Positions 9,639 through 18,386 of a stretch of 64,000 nt of DNA are shown here, piece by piece. The notes beneath the pieces were generated by a model. That model worked only from the letters and a program-made list of their open reading frames with translations. It made no database searches and was not told the origin of the DNA. The stretch covers positions 14,233 to 78,232 of the forward strand of contig JADMIH010000002.1 in assembly GCA_015478675.1 (NCBI GenBank), in the 5' to 3' direction. The first letter of the stretch is position 1. Each line of letters starts with the position of its first letter. Both the position numbers and the translations under genes were made by a program. The DNA comes from Chloroflexota bacterium (GTDB lineage Bacteria; Chloroflexota; Chloroflexia; QHBQ01; JADMIH01).

Positions 9639-10211
9639 TTACGCCTTTGAGCGAGCCAGTTGCGCCCTAATAGCGTCGAGTTCCTTTTTGGTATTTTGCC
9701 AAATGCTATAGGCAGCTCTCTCAGCGCGCTGTAACTCCCACATTCGTCTGACAAGCGCCGCCGGCGGTGGTAGGCAAGTTGAAGCGGGTGCCACATTGAG
9801 ATGAGCTTCAGCGGCACTGGACCTGAGCGTCCGTAAGGGAAGCTTGCCGAACTTCGCCAACAGGTTGAGATAGATCCTCAGGAACGTCGTGCCATGCGGT
9901 GCTTCGCCGCGAACTTTGTAGTAGCGATCGACGATGCCGTGCGCGCACTCATGTAAGACAGGCACTGGCTTTCGGGCAAATGTGGGCAGCTTGATCGTGT
10001 AGGGTCGCTCCCAGCACGCGCTGCGCCTGCCGCGACCGTCCTTGACCTCAGGAGGTTCAAGTCCGTAGCTGGCGAATACTTCTGTGATCAGCTTGCGGCA
10101 CTCTTCCAGCGTAAGGTCTTTCTTGAGCATGGGCTGAATCTTCTTGTTTTCCCAGTCATATACCTTTTGCCGCTGATTATCACGGACTCCGTTAGCAGTA
10201 AGGGATGCCAT
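9639..10211 (-). CDS. Predicted zinc metalloprotease-like protein (HExxH)
   Basis: The frame is open from 10250, but ATG 10211 has AGGAGA six bases upstream (10218-10223) and is preferred, giving 190 residues. The central motif VLHECAHGIVDRYY contains HECAH, the HExxH zinc site of gluzincin or SprT-like proteases, followed by GEAPHGTTFLRIYLNLLAKF. A preceding segment (SACWERPYTIKLPTFARKPVPVLHE) resembles the beta-strand before the active helix in SprT-like families. It is the third gene of the MoxR/VWA operon, so it may act on targets of that AAA+ machine. The substrate is unknown. Confidence 0.72.
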   Translation of the reverse strand: MASLTANGVRDNQRQKVYDWENKKIQPMLKKDLTLEECRKLITEVFASYGLEPPEVKDGRGRRSACWERPYTIKLPTFARKPVPVLHECAHGIVDRYYKVRGEAPHGTTFLRIYLNLLAKFGKLPLRTLRSSAAEAHLNVAPASTCLPPPAALVRRMWELQRAERAAYSIWQNTKKELDAIRAQLARSKA

Positions 10212-10268
10212 TTGTGTTCTCCTCATGCCCGATTGCACACATTCACGCACCGGGGATGTTCAATCACG

Positions 10269-11990
10269 TTACAGCACGAAGACACTCTTCAGCACATCTT
10301 CGTCTGAGTCGGGGCTCAGGTCGGCGAGGCTGAGCACCTGGTCGGAAATCTGGTCTAAAAGGTTCCGACCTTGCTGAGTGCCCAGCAACACCGAATAACA
10401 GCGCATCCCACGTCGCTCACGGCACGACTGCCAGTCGCTTATGACCCCCTTGCTGAGCACGGTCAAGCCGTCAGAGATGCATACCACGTCAGCCAGTTCA
10501 AAGGGAGCTTGCTCGACGAGCTTGAGAGCCTCACGCATCCACGGTTCAAATTCGGTACCACCGCCGAAATAATGCTCGGCGCATGCCACCAGCAGGCGGT
10601 GATCCACTACGCTGCCACTCTTCCAGGGGAAGAAGAAGGTTTTGAGTTGAGCCCCATCGGAGAAGTGCAGCACCGCCATATCCCTGCGCTGCCTGCGAGC
10701 GATGGCCAGCAACGCCAGCGTGACCGCCTTGGCCCACATCTCTTTGCTGAAGGTTCCAAGCCTCTCGGACATGGAGCCGCTGGAGTCGATAGCAATGAGG
10801 ATCGGCCCCTTCCCAACTGGATCGCGGCCCTGCAAATGATATTGCATGAGACGCTGTTCAGCGAAGCCGAGGTAAAAAAGGTCCTCAAGCTCCGGGTCCG
10901 ATATTTTACAGAGTTCAGAAGCCAGCACGCGCCCAAGGTCAGCACCAGAGATGATATCGGTGTATTCATCAGGTCCGTGTTGGAGCTTGGTTTGCTGGAC
11001 ATCTAGAGCCAGCCGCACGAAGCGCCCGCACATCTCGGCGAGCTGGCGCAGCTTAGCCGATGACAGCACCTGCTGGGCAAGCGCAAGCCGCTCACGGGCA
11101 TCCATCAGCCCGCCAGGACCTGCACCCATGCCGGCGCCACCAGATACGTCCCCGTATCCGCCTGTGAATGCTTTGAGCGTCGCGGCCAATTGATCGACCT
11201 GCTGCTCAGCCTGCAGTGCAGCCCCGCGCGCTGCGCGGCGAACTGCGTCCTGCCGCTCCTCTGCAGTTTGTGCCAATTCGGCCTCAATCTGCGCTGCCTG
11301 CTCCTGTAACTCCTCGGCTTCCTTTCGCATCCCCTGCGCTTGGCTGCGCAACTGCTCGCCTCGTCGGGTGTTCGTCGGGGCAACGAGATCGCTCAGGTCG
11401 GAAAGCACCTCGGCGCGCTCGAATAGCGAATCCGCGCGCTCTTGCAACTCCTGGGCTCGGTTGATGAGTTCCAAGTCGTTCGGGTCCACCGCAGTCACGA
11501 TCCCCGGCACAAGACCTATCGTTGCCAGTGTAGAGGCGACCTCGTCAGCTACTGTCCCGGCTTCTCGGAGACGCTTCCACTCCACGGTCGACATCATCTG
11601 CTCAACCATCTCCCTGTTATAGATGTAGGCCGGCGACATATCGGCTGGATTGCACAGGTTGGGTAGGCGCTTGTAAACGGAGTTGAACACGTCGCGCATT
11701 AGCGCGGGGGCGGTAGCTAGATTGTCGTGCACCTTCTGTAGCGTTTCCGGTAGCCGGCTGTATGACTGAAATGCTTCGTTGTAGACCTGCACGTCATAGG
11801 CGTCATGAAGTACCGCCTGAGTGCCGTCCTCGATAGCCGAAGTGGGTAGCCAATTTATCACCGCAGAGCTAGGCTGCCCGGCCTTCACAGGCAGATCATC
11901 AACGGCATTAACCGCATCAGAGGATAGGTTCTTATGCGTCGCCTGTTTTCCTCTCCTAGGTTTGCTAGTCATAGAAGACACTGAAGACAT
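10269..11990 (-). CDS. VWA-domain protein, ViaA/CoxE-like partner of the MoxR ATPase
   Basis: This 573-residue cytoplasmic protein has a C-terminal von Willebrand A domain with an intact metal-ion-dependent adhesion site (AIDSSGSM near residue 400, later Thr/Asp positions around FGGGTEFEPWM and CISDGLT). The central part (about residues 185-280) is a long predicted coiled coil rich in Glu, Gln, Ala and Arg. Such proteins are encoded with MoxR-family AAA+ ATPases (RavA-ViaA, CoxD-CoxE) and act as substrate or partner adaptors. The ATG lies two bases after the stop of the MoxR gene, indicating tight translational coupling. Confidence 0.88.
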   Translation of the reverse strand: MSSVSSMTSKPRRGKQATHKNLSSDAVNAVDDLPVKAGQPSSAVINWLPTSAIEDGTQAVLHDAYDVQVYNEAFQSYSRLPETLQKVHDNLATAPALMRDVFNSVYKRLPNLCNPADMSPAYIYNREMVEQMMSTVEWKRLREAGTVADEVASTLATIGLVPGIVTAVDPNDLELINRAQELQERADSLFERAEVLSDLSDLVAPTNTRRGEQLRSQAQGMRKEAEELQEQAAQIEAELAQTAEERQDAVRRAARGAALQAEQQVDQLAATLKAFTGGYGDVSGGAGMGAGPGGLMDARERLALAQQVLSSAKLRQLAEMCGRFVRLALDVQQTKLQHGPDEYTDIISGADLGRVLASELCKISDPELEDLFYLGFAEQRLMQYHLQGRDPVGKGPILIAIDSSGSMSERLGTFSKEMWAKAVTLALLAIARRQRRDMAVLHFSDGAQLKTFFFPWKSGSVVDHRLLVACAEHYFGGGTEFEPWMREALKLVEQAPFELADVVCISDGLTVLSKGVISDWQSCRERRGMRCYSVLLGTQQGRNLLDQISDQVLSLADLSPDSDEDVLKSVFVL

Positions 11991-11992
11991 TG

Positions 11993-13294
11993 CTAGGCCG
12001 GCAAAGGAACCCCCGCCAACCTGACTACCTCCTGGAACATGGATGTCACCTGCTCGTAGGCGCGGTCAATACGAACTGTGTTACGGCCTTGCGTCCGGGC
12101 GGCGTTCTGCAACTCGGCGAGCTTGGCGCGGTTGGACTTGAACTTGCCGAAGGCCTCTAATGCCGCTTGCATCTTCTCGGCGTCGTTCTTGCCGGCGTCA
12201 TTCTGGACGTCCAGGAATGCCTTATGCACCGAGGCTGCCTGGTCGGCGAGTTCTTCTGCCCTGGCATTGAGGGGATTGGCAAGGTGGGCTACAACCCGGC
12301 CAATATCCTGTCGCTGCTCCGGGGTCTGCCAGAGTACATCTCTCAGTATCAGCAGGTCGTCCTCTTCAACGACATTACGACCTTCGAGAAGAGCATGAGC
12401 CCGCAGCAGGGCGAGTGACTGCACCCAGCGGCGGTCGGAAGCGATTATGCCTTTCGCTTTCAGGTCTTTGCGTAACTGCTCGATGGCACCCAGCATTGCG
12501 TCGGCGATAGTCACGCCAGCGGACGCGCTCTGCAATGCAAGCAACTCGTCGCGGGTCACTGCCACCCTTGCTGCCGCTGCCACCTGTGATCCGCCGAAGT
12601 GTGCAACCGGGGTAGCCGCGACAGTCGCCCGTAGGAGGCGGGAGAACCCTCCATCGCTGAGATAGGCAGTTTGCAGGCGCAGACTGAAGCGATCCCAGAG
12701 TGCCTGCAGATCCTCTCCCTGGGGCATCTCGTTGGAGGCCCCAAACAAGGAGATCAAGGGGACCGGCACGCGAGCGGAGCCGTTGTCAAAGGCTCTCTCG
12801 TTCATCAGCGTCAGCAGGCTGTTGAGGATCGCCGAACTCGCCTTGAAGGGTTCATCGAGAAATACAAGTTCAGCCTCAGGAGCTTTGCCGGCGGTGATAC
12901 GACGGTATTCGTCGTTGCGAAGGCCTGTGACGGATATGGGGCCAAATATCTCGTCCGGGGTGGTGAAGCGGGTCATCAGCCAGATGAAGTAGCGGAGCCC
13001 GCCTGTCGGAGAGCTTATGCGCTGAGCAAGTAGTGCCACCAGTTGCGACTTTGCTGTGCCCGGCGGGCCAAGCAGTACCATGTGCTGACGCGCCAGGATG
13101 GCAATCAACGCCGCCCGCACAACCTCTTCACGTTCCAACAATTGCGCGCACAACTGCGTCTCCAGTGCCCGGTATCGCCGCAACGCATCAGACAGCTGCA
13201 CACCAACCACCGATCCAATGTCCGCAGCATCTCCTTCACTGCCTCGGATCGCTGTTTCCCTGGGCCCTTCCGACTGTCTGCGCCCTCTTGCCAT
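11993..13294 (-). CDS. MoxR-family AAA+ ATPase (RavA-like)
   Basis: This 433-residue AAA+ protein has Walker A GPPGTAKS at residues 76-83, Walker B LVFLDEPFK and a sensor-1 region (LISLFGASNEMP). The arrangement DEPFKASSAILNSLLTLMNERAF is typical of RavA-type MoxR ATPases. These chaperone-like ATPases remodel or activate protein complexes with a VWA partner; the partner is the next gene. ATG 13294 has AAGGAG upstream. Transcription starts from the palindrome-containing promoter at 13327-13361, leaving a leader of only about 25 bases. The C-terminal 100 residues are helical and probably mediate partner binding. Confidence 0.93.
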   Translation of the reverse strand: MARGRRQSEGPRETAIRGSEGDAADIGSVVGVQLSDALRRYRALETQLCAQLLEREEVVRAALIAILARQHMVLLGPPGTAKSQLVALLAQRISSPTGGLRYFIWLMTRFTTPDEIFGPISVTGLRNDEYRRITAGKAPEAELVFLDEPFKASSAILNSLLTLMNERAFDNGSARVPVPLISLFGASNEMPQGEDLQALWDRFSLRLQTAYLSDGGFSRLLRATVAATPVAHFGGSQVAAAARVAVTRDELLALQSASAGVTIADAMLGAIEQLRKDLKAKGIIASDRRWVQSLALLRAHALLEGRNVVEEDDLLILRDVLWQTPEQRQDIGRVVAHLANPLNARAEELADQAASVHKAFLDVQNDAGKNDAEKMQAALEAFGKFKSNRAKLAELQNAARTQGRNTVRIDRAYEQVTSMFQEVVRLAGVPLPA

Positions 13295-13326
13295 CCCGAT
13301 GCTCCTTGATCTTTTGCTGTGGTGTC

Positions 13327-13361
13327 ATCATACCACAGATGATACCATTTGTCAAGTATCA
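13327..13361 (-). promoter_or_regulatory. Promoter with 22-bp palindromic operator (MoxR operon)
   Basis: Reading the minus strand, TTGACA (13355-13350) and TATGAT (13332-13327) are separated by exactly 17 bases. The -35 box lies inside a palindrome TGATAC-N10-GTATCA at 13340-13361. The central ten bases are identical at the four sites found in this window (13340, 15667, 47921, 51360), so they appear to be one operator family. A repressor bound here would block polymerase. Confidence 0.85.
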
Positions 13362-13465
13362 ACCTGCTACGCGCAGCACTTGCAGGAATGCAGTTGCAAG
13401 GGACAGCAACCCTGGACTGACGTAGAACAAGCACCACAAGAGAGCTTTCCGCTAGGTCCGGAACT

Positions 13466-15529
13466 CTAGCCCCTAGCAGATCCGGATACAGCCCGAGAAA
13501 GTGCATGCAGTCGGTCAAGTTCTGCGCTGTTCACACGAAGACGCCCGTCTGCGTCCTCGATGAGCAGCTTGACGCCAACCAGCGCGCGAGCGGCCGATCG
13601 GATACGGTAGAGGGTCTTGCTACCGGTCGTCCCCTGCCCCTCGGCGATCTCCTCCGGGCTCAGCGAAGCGTCGAAGCACATACGCAGAAGGCGTGGTATA
13701 TAGCGATCCGCCCCATCTGAGGTCGTGGCCTTTGCCACCTCGATCTTGGCGGCCACCGCGGGGATCGCCATGATTCTCCCGACCTCGTCTTCACCCTGGT
13801 CTCCAGGCTCATCCTTTGTCAGGGCCCTGATGTTGGCTCTACCGCTGCTCCGCTTCAGGCGAGAAGCGGGCGGCCTACCGGTCGATGTGCTCATACTAGA
13901 TAAGCTGCCACGGGATTGGCCCTTTGCCGGACGGCCTCTGGCCAGGAGGTTGCGGACTTCCCCACTTTGGAAGACGTTCACTGTCAGCTCCAATCCCCAC
14001 CGCTCGTAGACCAGCAGGCGCTTGCTGTAACGCTCGAATTCCGTGCGATCCATCAGCACGTGGTGTTCGCCAGCTACCTCGGCATCCTCGGCCTGGTGCG
14101 CCAGTCTGCCTGCTCGCTGACCTGCCTGCATGCGGGAACCGTACAGGAAGTCCACCTCTATCACCCGCCGTATTGAGGGGATGCTCAGCCCTTCGTCGGC
14201 AATTGACGAGACCACCACCATGTCGTGCGTCTCGATTGTCTCTCGCTGCCGCTTCGTCTTATGATGCACGAAGGGTACGCGCAGCACATCGGCGAGTTGC
14301 TGACCCACATCCAAGCGCTGCACGAACAGGAGGGTCCTACCATCCACGGGGCGGGCACACAACTCACTCGCAAGCTTCAACTTCTCGTTGAGGTCCCGAA
14401 CCAGCCACACCGTCACCGTGGGCAGCTGTGCCGGCGCGACTGGCCAGTCACCGCCCAGAGGAACGCCGCAAAGAGCCGGAATGAGTTCTTCGTGCCCATC
14501 TTCTCGATAAGGCGTGGCGCTCAGTCCGAGGCGGGCAGCGCACTTCAGTGCGGCCGCCGCCTCGATAGCAAAGTCCGCGGGCAGGTGGTGCGACTCGTCG
14601 AAAGCCACCAAACTCCACTCCTGCGCGAAGTATTTGCGTGCACTGTGGTAAGTGGTGACGGTCACCTCTCCCGCTGCCTCAGGTTCGAGGAACAACTCAA
14701 GACGAGCCTTCCACTGTTCGACCAGCGTTCGGCGTGGGCATAACACGAGCTTCGGCCCTCGAAGATCAGCCATCGCCTGGAGCGCCACGTAACTCTTCCC
14801 CGTTTGCGGGTGAGCGAAGATCGAGATTGCACCCAGTTCCAGGAGTTGACGATATGCGTCGGCCTGGTAAGCGCGCAGCCGAAACGCCGGCTCCCCGGTG
14901 TCCTCTACCTTTGCAATCTTGCTGGGCCTTTTGAGGTCCTCCGGCACAGGCGCAGGAGCGAATGGCAGAAAACCCTCCTCGCGGATTATTCGTCTCAGCA
15001 CCTCGAACCGCGACGCAGGGCGCAGGTAAAGCCGATTCCCCTCTCGCCTGGCGATGGTCTTGCGGCCACCCAACCTGTCGAAGACGTCAGCGGCATCCCC
15101 TTCGGTAACAGTGAGCATATCTCCCTCCAAGATGCCTCTGAACGACGGCTCCCCAAGCTCCAACTCAGCAGCCAGCCAGTCGGGCAGCGGTGAAATGAGA
15201 TGCAGGAACCTGGATACCTCGAAAACATCGTAAGCGCCACTCTGCCTCAGGGGCCAACCAGCCCGCAATCCGAGGAAACGCGGCACGATCAGTTCGTATC
15301 GCCCAGCTCCAAGAGGACGCACGACATAAGGCTTTTGGAAGAATTGATCTAACGATTCCTGGTCAAATGCTGAGAGGGCGGCTGCTCGCTGTGCCTGAAG
15401 CATAGCTTCCTTCATTGCGCTCTGGGCCTGCTCGGCAGCGGTCACTAGTGTGTGCAGATCTCCCAGTGCCTGTTGAACTGTGCTGGCGGCTTGCTGCGCC
15501 ACCTGACCGAAGACAGGGCTGTTACTCAT
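13466..15529 (-). CDS. Superfamily 2 DNA/RNA helicase (DEAD/DEAH-box)
   Basis: This 687-residue protein has SF2 motifs: a Q-like LRAYQADAYRQLLE, motif I AHPQTGKSYVAL (GKS), motif II DESH (VAFDESHHLP), motif III LSATPYR and motif VI-like QRAGRLAHQ. The helicase core spans about residues 195-520. About 190 N-terminal residues precede it and resemble the damage-recognition region of XPB/RadD-like helicases. The C-terminal tail has a possible HTH (LSPEEIAEGQGTTGSKTLYRIRSAARALV). AAAGGAGAGGAG precedes ATG 15529. The gene diverges from the small-protein operon at 15740. It probably unwinds DNA in repair or transfer of the element. Confidence 0.88.
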   Translation of the reverse strand: MSNSPVFGQVAQQAASTVQQALGDLHTLVTAAEQAQSAMKEAMLQAQRAAALSAFDQESLDQFFQKPYVVRPLGAGRYELIVPRFLGLRAGWPLRQSGAYDVFEVSRFLHLISPLPDWLAAELELGEPSFRGILEGDMLTVTEGDAADVFDRLGGRKTIARREGNRLYLRPASRFEVLRRIIREEGFLPFAPAPVPEDLKRPSKIAKVEDTGEPAFRLRAYQADAYRQLLELGAISIFAHPQTGKSYVALQAMADLRGPKLVLCPRRTLVEQWKARLELFLEPEAAGEVTVTTYHSARKYFAQEWSLVAFDESHHLPADFAIEAAAALKCAARLGLSATPYREDGHEELIPALCGVPLGGDWPVAPAQLPTVTVWLVRDLNEKLKLASELCARPVDGRTLLFVQRLDVGQQLADVLRVPFVHHKTKRQRETIETHDMVVVSSIADEGLSIPSIRRVIEVDFLYGSRMQAGQRAGRLAHQAEDAEVAGEHHVLMDRTEFERYSKRLLVYERWGLELTVNVFQSGEVRNLLARGRPAKGQSRGSLSSMSTSTGRPPASRLKRSSGRANIRALTKDEPGDQGEDEVGRIMAIPAVAAKIEVAKATTSDGADRYIPRLLRMCFDASLSPEEIAEGQGTTGSKTLYRIRSAARALVGVKLLIEDADGRLRVNSAELDRLHALSRAVSGSARG

Positions 15530-15666
15530 GCTGTTCTCCTCTCCTTTACTCTACCCCGTACTCTCCGCGCTCTCACCCGAACCAAACTCTACTGATATCT
15601 TGGTGTTCAAAACTCCATTCGTCAATAGCCCTCAACCAGTTGTCAGCCTCATTATAAATCGATTGT

Positions 15667-15701
15667 TGATACTTGACAAATGGTATCAGATGTGTTATGA
15701 T
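15667..15701 (+). promoter_or_regulatory. Promoter with 22-bp palindromic operator (small-protein operon)
   Basis: The palindrome TGATAC-N10-GTATCA lies at 15667-15688 and overlaps TTGACA (15673-15678). After a 17-base spacer comes TATGAT (15696-15701). It reads toward the operon starting at 15740. Its palindrome is base-for-base the same as the ones at 13340-13361 and 51360-51381. Confidence 0.85.
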
Positions 15702-15739
15702 GTCAATGTAAAGCGACAGCAGTGAGCAGGAGGGCGGCG

Positions 15740-15997
15740 GTGCAATGCAAGTTATGCCAGTTGGAATACGGTGTAGTCAACGAGCAGGACCTGTGCGGTG
15801 GCTGTGCCCACGATATGGCCGAGGCTGAGCGAATATTGCGATCCTCGAAGGCCTCGTTTAATGCACGCCCCATAGACGCTGACAGCGATCTGGCTGATAG
15901 CCAGGACCAATTGGCGGACCCTGTATTGGTCTGTTCCAATCCGGATTTGCCCAGGGAAGTTCATGCATATGAATCCATATCGAAAGCTGCTGCCTAA
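15740..15997 (+). CDS. Small putative zinc-ribbon protein
   Basis: This is an 85-residue protein of unknown function. The N-terminus has two CxxC pairs (CKLC and CGGC, 16 residues apart), which suggests a treble-clef or rubredoxin-like zinc site. The rest is acidic and probably disordered. GTG 15740 is chosen because AGGAGG at 15728-15733 sits six bases upstream; an earlier GTG at 15722 would overlap that site. It is the first gene after the palindromic promoter and so probably heads the operon of small proteins. Confidence 0.6.
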   Translation: MQCKLCQLEYGVVNEQDLCGGCAHDMAEAERILRSSKASFNARPIDADSDLADSQDQLADPVLVCSNPDLPREVHAYESISKAAA

Positions 15998-16059
15998 CCC
16001 TGTGCTGCTCTCCAGCCGCGAACTCGCTAATATGTTCAGCCGCGAAAGAGGAGAAGGAG

Positions 16060-16482
16060 ATGGCTAACTACAACCCCATGATTCGCACCAGCTACTTCAA
16101 ACCCAGAGACGTGCAGGCGTTCGACCTCTTCTGCAAGCGATACGAGCTTGTGAAGATTGAGGACAAACAGGATGGGGAGAAGCTCGTTGGCTTCTACGTG
16201 GACAATGGGGAAGGCATACCCACCTACATATGCAGCGCAGAGACGGGCGATTGCGAGGAGGTCGAGCCAGGGGCTTTCCTCGATGAACTGGCAGAGCAAC
16301 TCGCCCCCGGCTGGGCGGTTGAGGTCCGGGAGATAGGCTTCGAGAAGATGCGCTATCTGGTAGGTGTGACCACAATCCTGCGTTGGGATGGCGAGACTCA
16401 TACGCTGTGCCTCGATGAAGTAGAGGAACGGGCACGTAAGGAGTGGGGCCAGGAATTCAAGCTAACCGCCTGCGCCTACTGA
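16060..16482 (+). CDS. Unknown protein, paralogue of the next gene
   Basis: This 140-residue acidic protein is not recognised. It shares its whole length with the product at 16512-16916. Common features are an N-terminal S-x-F-[KR]-P-[RK]-D segment followed by a [FL]DxF motif, a central acidic stretch (EVEPGAFLDELAEQLAPG against VVSVEDFAQELAPLLEVG), VEVR[ED][IV]G[FY]E, and a C-terminal RWDG...LDEVEERARKEWG. The pattern is that of a small alpha/beta domain duplicated in tandem. GAGGAGAAGGAG lies before ATG 16060. There is no signal peptide or membrane segment, so it is a cytoplasmic protein of the element. Confidence 0.8.
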   Translation: MANYNPMIRTSYFKPRDVQAFDLFCKRYELVKIEDKQDGEKLVGFYVDNGEGIPTYICSAETGDCEEVEPGAFLDELAEQLAPGWAVEVREIGFEKMRYLVGVTTILRWDGETHTLCLDEVEERARKEWGQEFKLTACAY

Positions 16483-16511
16483 TGTACTCACTGAAAGGGG
16501 TACTGTACCAG

Positions 16512-16916
16512 ATGATCCTGTCCAGCAGCTTCCGGCCAAAAGACCCTGCCAGCCTTGACGCCTTCCTGCGAAAGTTTGACCTGGAGAAGGTCGAGTCCGT
16601 CCAGGATGGGCAGGCGCTTGTCAGGTTCATGGCCTGTGACACCCGGCGGCGGTTGCCCGGACACATCTATAACCCAGACATGGCTGACTATGAGGTGGTG
16701 TCGGTGGAGGACTTCGCGCAGGAATTGGCCCCGCTTCTGGAAGTGGGTTCTGCTGTGGAAGTGCGCGACGTGGGATACGAGTATCTGGAACAGAACGTCT
16801 ACGGTCGGGTAATCATCGTGCGCTGGGACGGCAAGATGAAGGAACTGGACCTGGACGATGCCGAGGAGCAGGCCAAACAGGAGTGGGGCGGCCTTGACTG
16901 TATGAGTCTTCCTTAG
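16512..16916 (+). CDS. Unknown protein, paralogue of the previous gene
   Basis: This 134-residue protein arose by tandem duplication with the 16060 gene; see that entry for shared motifs. ATG 16512 is preferred because GAAAGGGG precedes it and it aligns with the paralogue's conserved start region. An earlier in-frame ATG at 16482 overlaps the upstream stop codon and remains possible. The two copies have diverged considerably, so the duplication is old. The function is unknown. Confidence 0.75.
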   Translation: MILSSSFRPKDPASLDAFLRKFDLEKVESVQDGQALVRFMACDTRRRLPGHIYNPDMADYEVVSVEDFAQELAPLLEVGSAVEVRDVGYEYLEQNVYGRVIIVRWDGKMKELDLDDAEEQAKQEWGGLDCMSLP

Positions 16917-16952
16917 ACTGGTGTAACCAGCGCAAGAGAGGGGGTTATCGCT

Positions 16953-17288
16953 ATGCCAACATACATCTTTGTCACTCACGAAGGCTTCACCTATTCTCCC
17001 GATCCAAACGCTATCTCACCCGATGTCGTCAACATGCAGGTGCTTGGCACAGCCTTTGGCGACAGCCAGGAGCAGGCATTCGAGAACTTTGCCGCAGATA
17101 ACCCCGATCTGCTGGGGAGTGCCTTCGATGAGGTGCAGTGTATCGAGTTGAAGTACGACAGCTATGATGAGCAGGCAAAGTGGTTCTACCTGAGTGATGT
17201 TCGTAAAGGGCCAGATCATGTGGAGGATGCCGAGGACGCAGATAATTGTGCTCATAGGATTGGACAGGCTGAAGACGCTTTTGCGTAA
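16953..17288 (+). CDS. Small unknown acidic protein
   Basis: This 111-residue protein (ATG 16953 after GAGAGGGGG) is not recognised. It begins with the hydrophobic strand MPTYIFVTHEGFTYSP and continues with FGDSQEQAFENFAADNPDLL. That suggests a small ferredoxin-like or two-layer fold like many plasmid accessory proteins. The tail is Asp/Glu-rich (HVEDAEDADN). It lies in the same direction and close spacing as its neighbours and is probably cotranscribed from 15667. Confidence 0.7.
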   Translation: MPTYIFVTHEGFTYSPDPNAISPDVVNMQVLGTAFGDSQEQAFENFAADNPDLLGSAFDEVQCIELKYDSYDEQAKWFYLSDVRKGPDHVEDAEDADNCAHRIGQAEDAFA

Positions 17289-17341
17289 AGCTGACAGTCC
17301 GATCGGCCTTCCAGCAGTCGAACGGTAGGAAGATGAACGAC

Positions 17342-17791
17342 ATGCATCTATTGCTGACCGATGCACCACACGAGGCTCAGGCTCATGCGGCTATCGTGGT
17401 GACGGGAGGTACCATCACCAGCTTGTGGTCGCGCCCCTCCTATGGTGAGGCTCTGGACACCTTGCGTCGCTGGTACGCTGTCCGTCGCACCATGTATGCC
17501 ATCGATGAGGTCGGGTTTGGAGGCAACGTCACTGAAGAGGAGCACAGCCCCGATCCGGCGACCGCTACTGTTGAGGAGATCGCTGGCTGGTACTCCGATG
17601 GCGACAGCGACTACTACGTGTTGATCACCGCCATAGATCAAATCGACCCTCTAGACAGGTGCCTCCGGGAAGAGATACCCGCTTTCGCGCAGGAATATCA
17701 GGGAGAGGCGCGCCTGGCCGTGCTGGGTGCTATGGCCCACCTGAACGAAATGAAGCCTGGGACGAACAATGTTCCAGGCACCGGTAGATGA
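17342..17791 (+). CDS. Small unknown protein
   Basis: This 149-residue protein has no recognised family. An ATG at 17333 touches the ribosome site, so ATG 17342, nine bases after AGGAAG (17327-17332), is preferred. Visible features are an N-terminal beta-rich part (AIVVTGGTITSLW), an aromatic WYAVRRTMYAIDEVGFGG, and a central acidic WYSDGDSDYYVLITAIDQID. It is the last gene before the IS630 insertion, which struck 29 bases after its stop codon. The next gene of the original operon starts at 20837. Confidence 0.7.
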   Translation: MHLLLTDAPHEAQAHAAIVVTGGTITSLWSRPSYGEALDTLRRWYAVRRTMYAIDEVGFGGNVTEEEHSPDPATATVEEIAGWYSDGDSDYYVLITAIDQIDPLDRCLREEIPAFAQEYQGEARLAVLGAMAHLNEMKPGTNNVPGTGR

Positions 17792-18386
17792 TTGTCCAAC
17801 ACAGATGCATGGAGCTTCCTAATGCATAATCACGAAAGGTATTGTGAAAAGGGATGAACAAGTTTGGTAGAATAGGGCATGAAGCCACCCTTGTTTGTGC
17901 GGACACTGACAGACGAAGAACAGCAGACACTGCTCGCTGGCCTGCGCTCCCTGAAGTCCGACGCCTTTACGCTGCGGCGATGCCAAATACTACTCGCCTC
18001 CTCAAGAGGCCAGCTCCCTTCCGAGATAGCAGCCAACCTGGGTTGCGCCACCCAGACTGTGCGCAATGCCATCAACGATTTCCACACAGAAGGGTTGGAT
18101 TGCCTCAAACCTGGCTCATCACGTCCCAAGACAGTACAACCCATCTTCGACCCAGCCAAAGCCGAACAGTTACGAGCTATCTTGCACCAAAGTCCTCGCA
18201 CTTTCGACAAACCTACTTCAGTATGGACGCTCAGTTTAGCTGCCGAGGTATGCTTGGAGCAGGGAGTAACCGAGCGATTGGTCAGCATCGAGCGGATACG
18301 AGTAGCTTTGAAGCGACTAGGTGTAGGCTGGAAGCGAGCCAAACACTGGATTACTTCCCCAGACCCCGAATACGAGCGCAAAAAAA

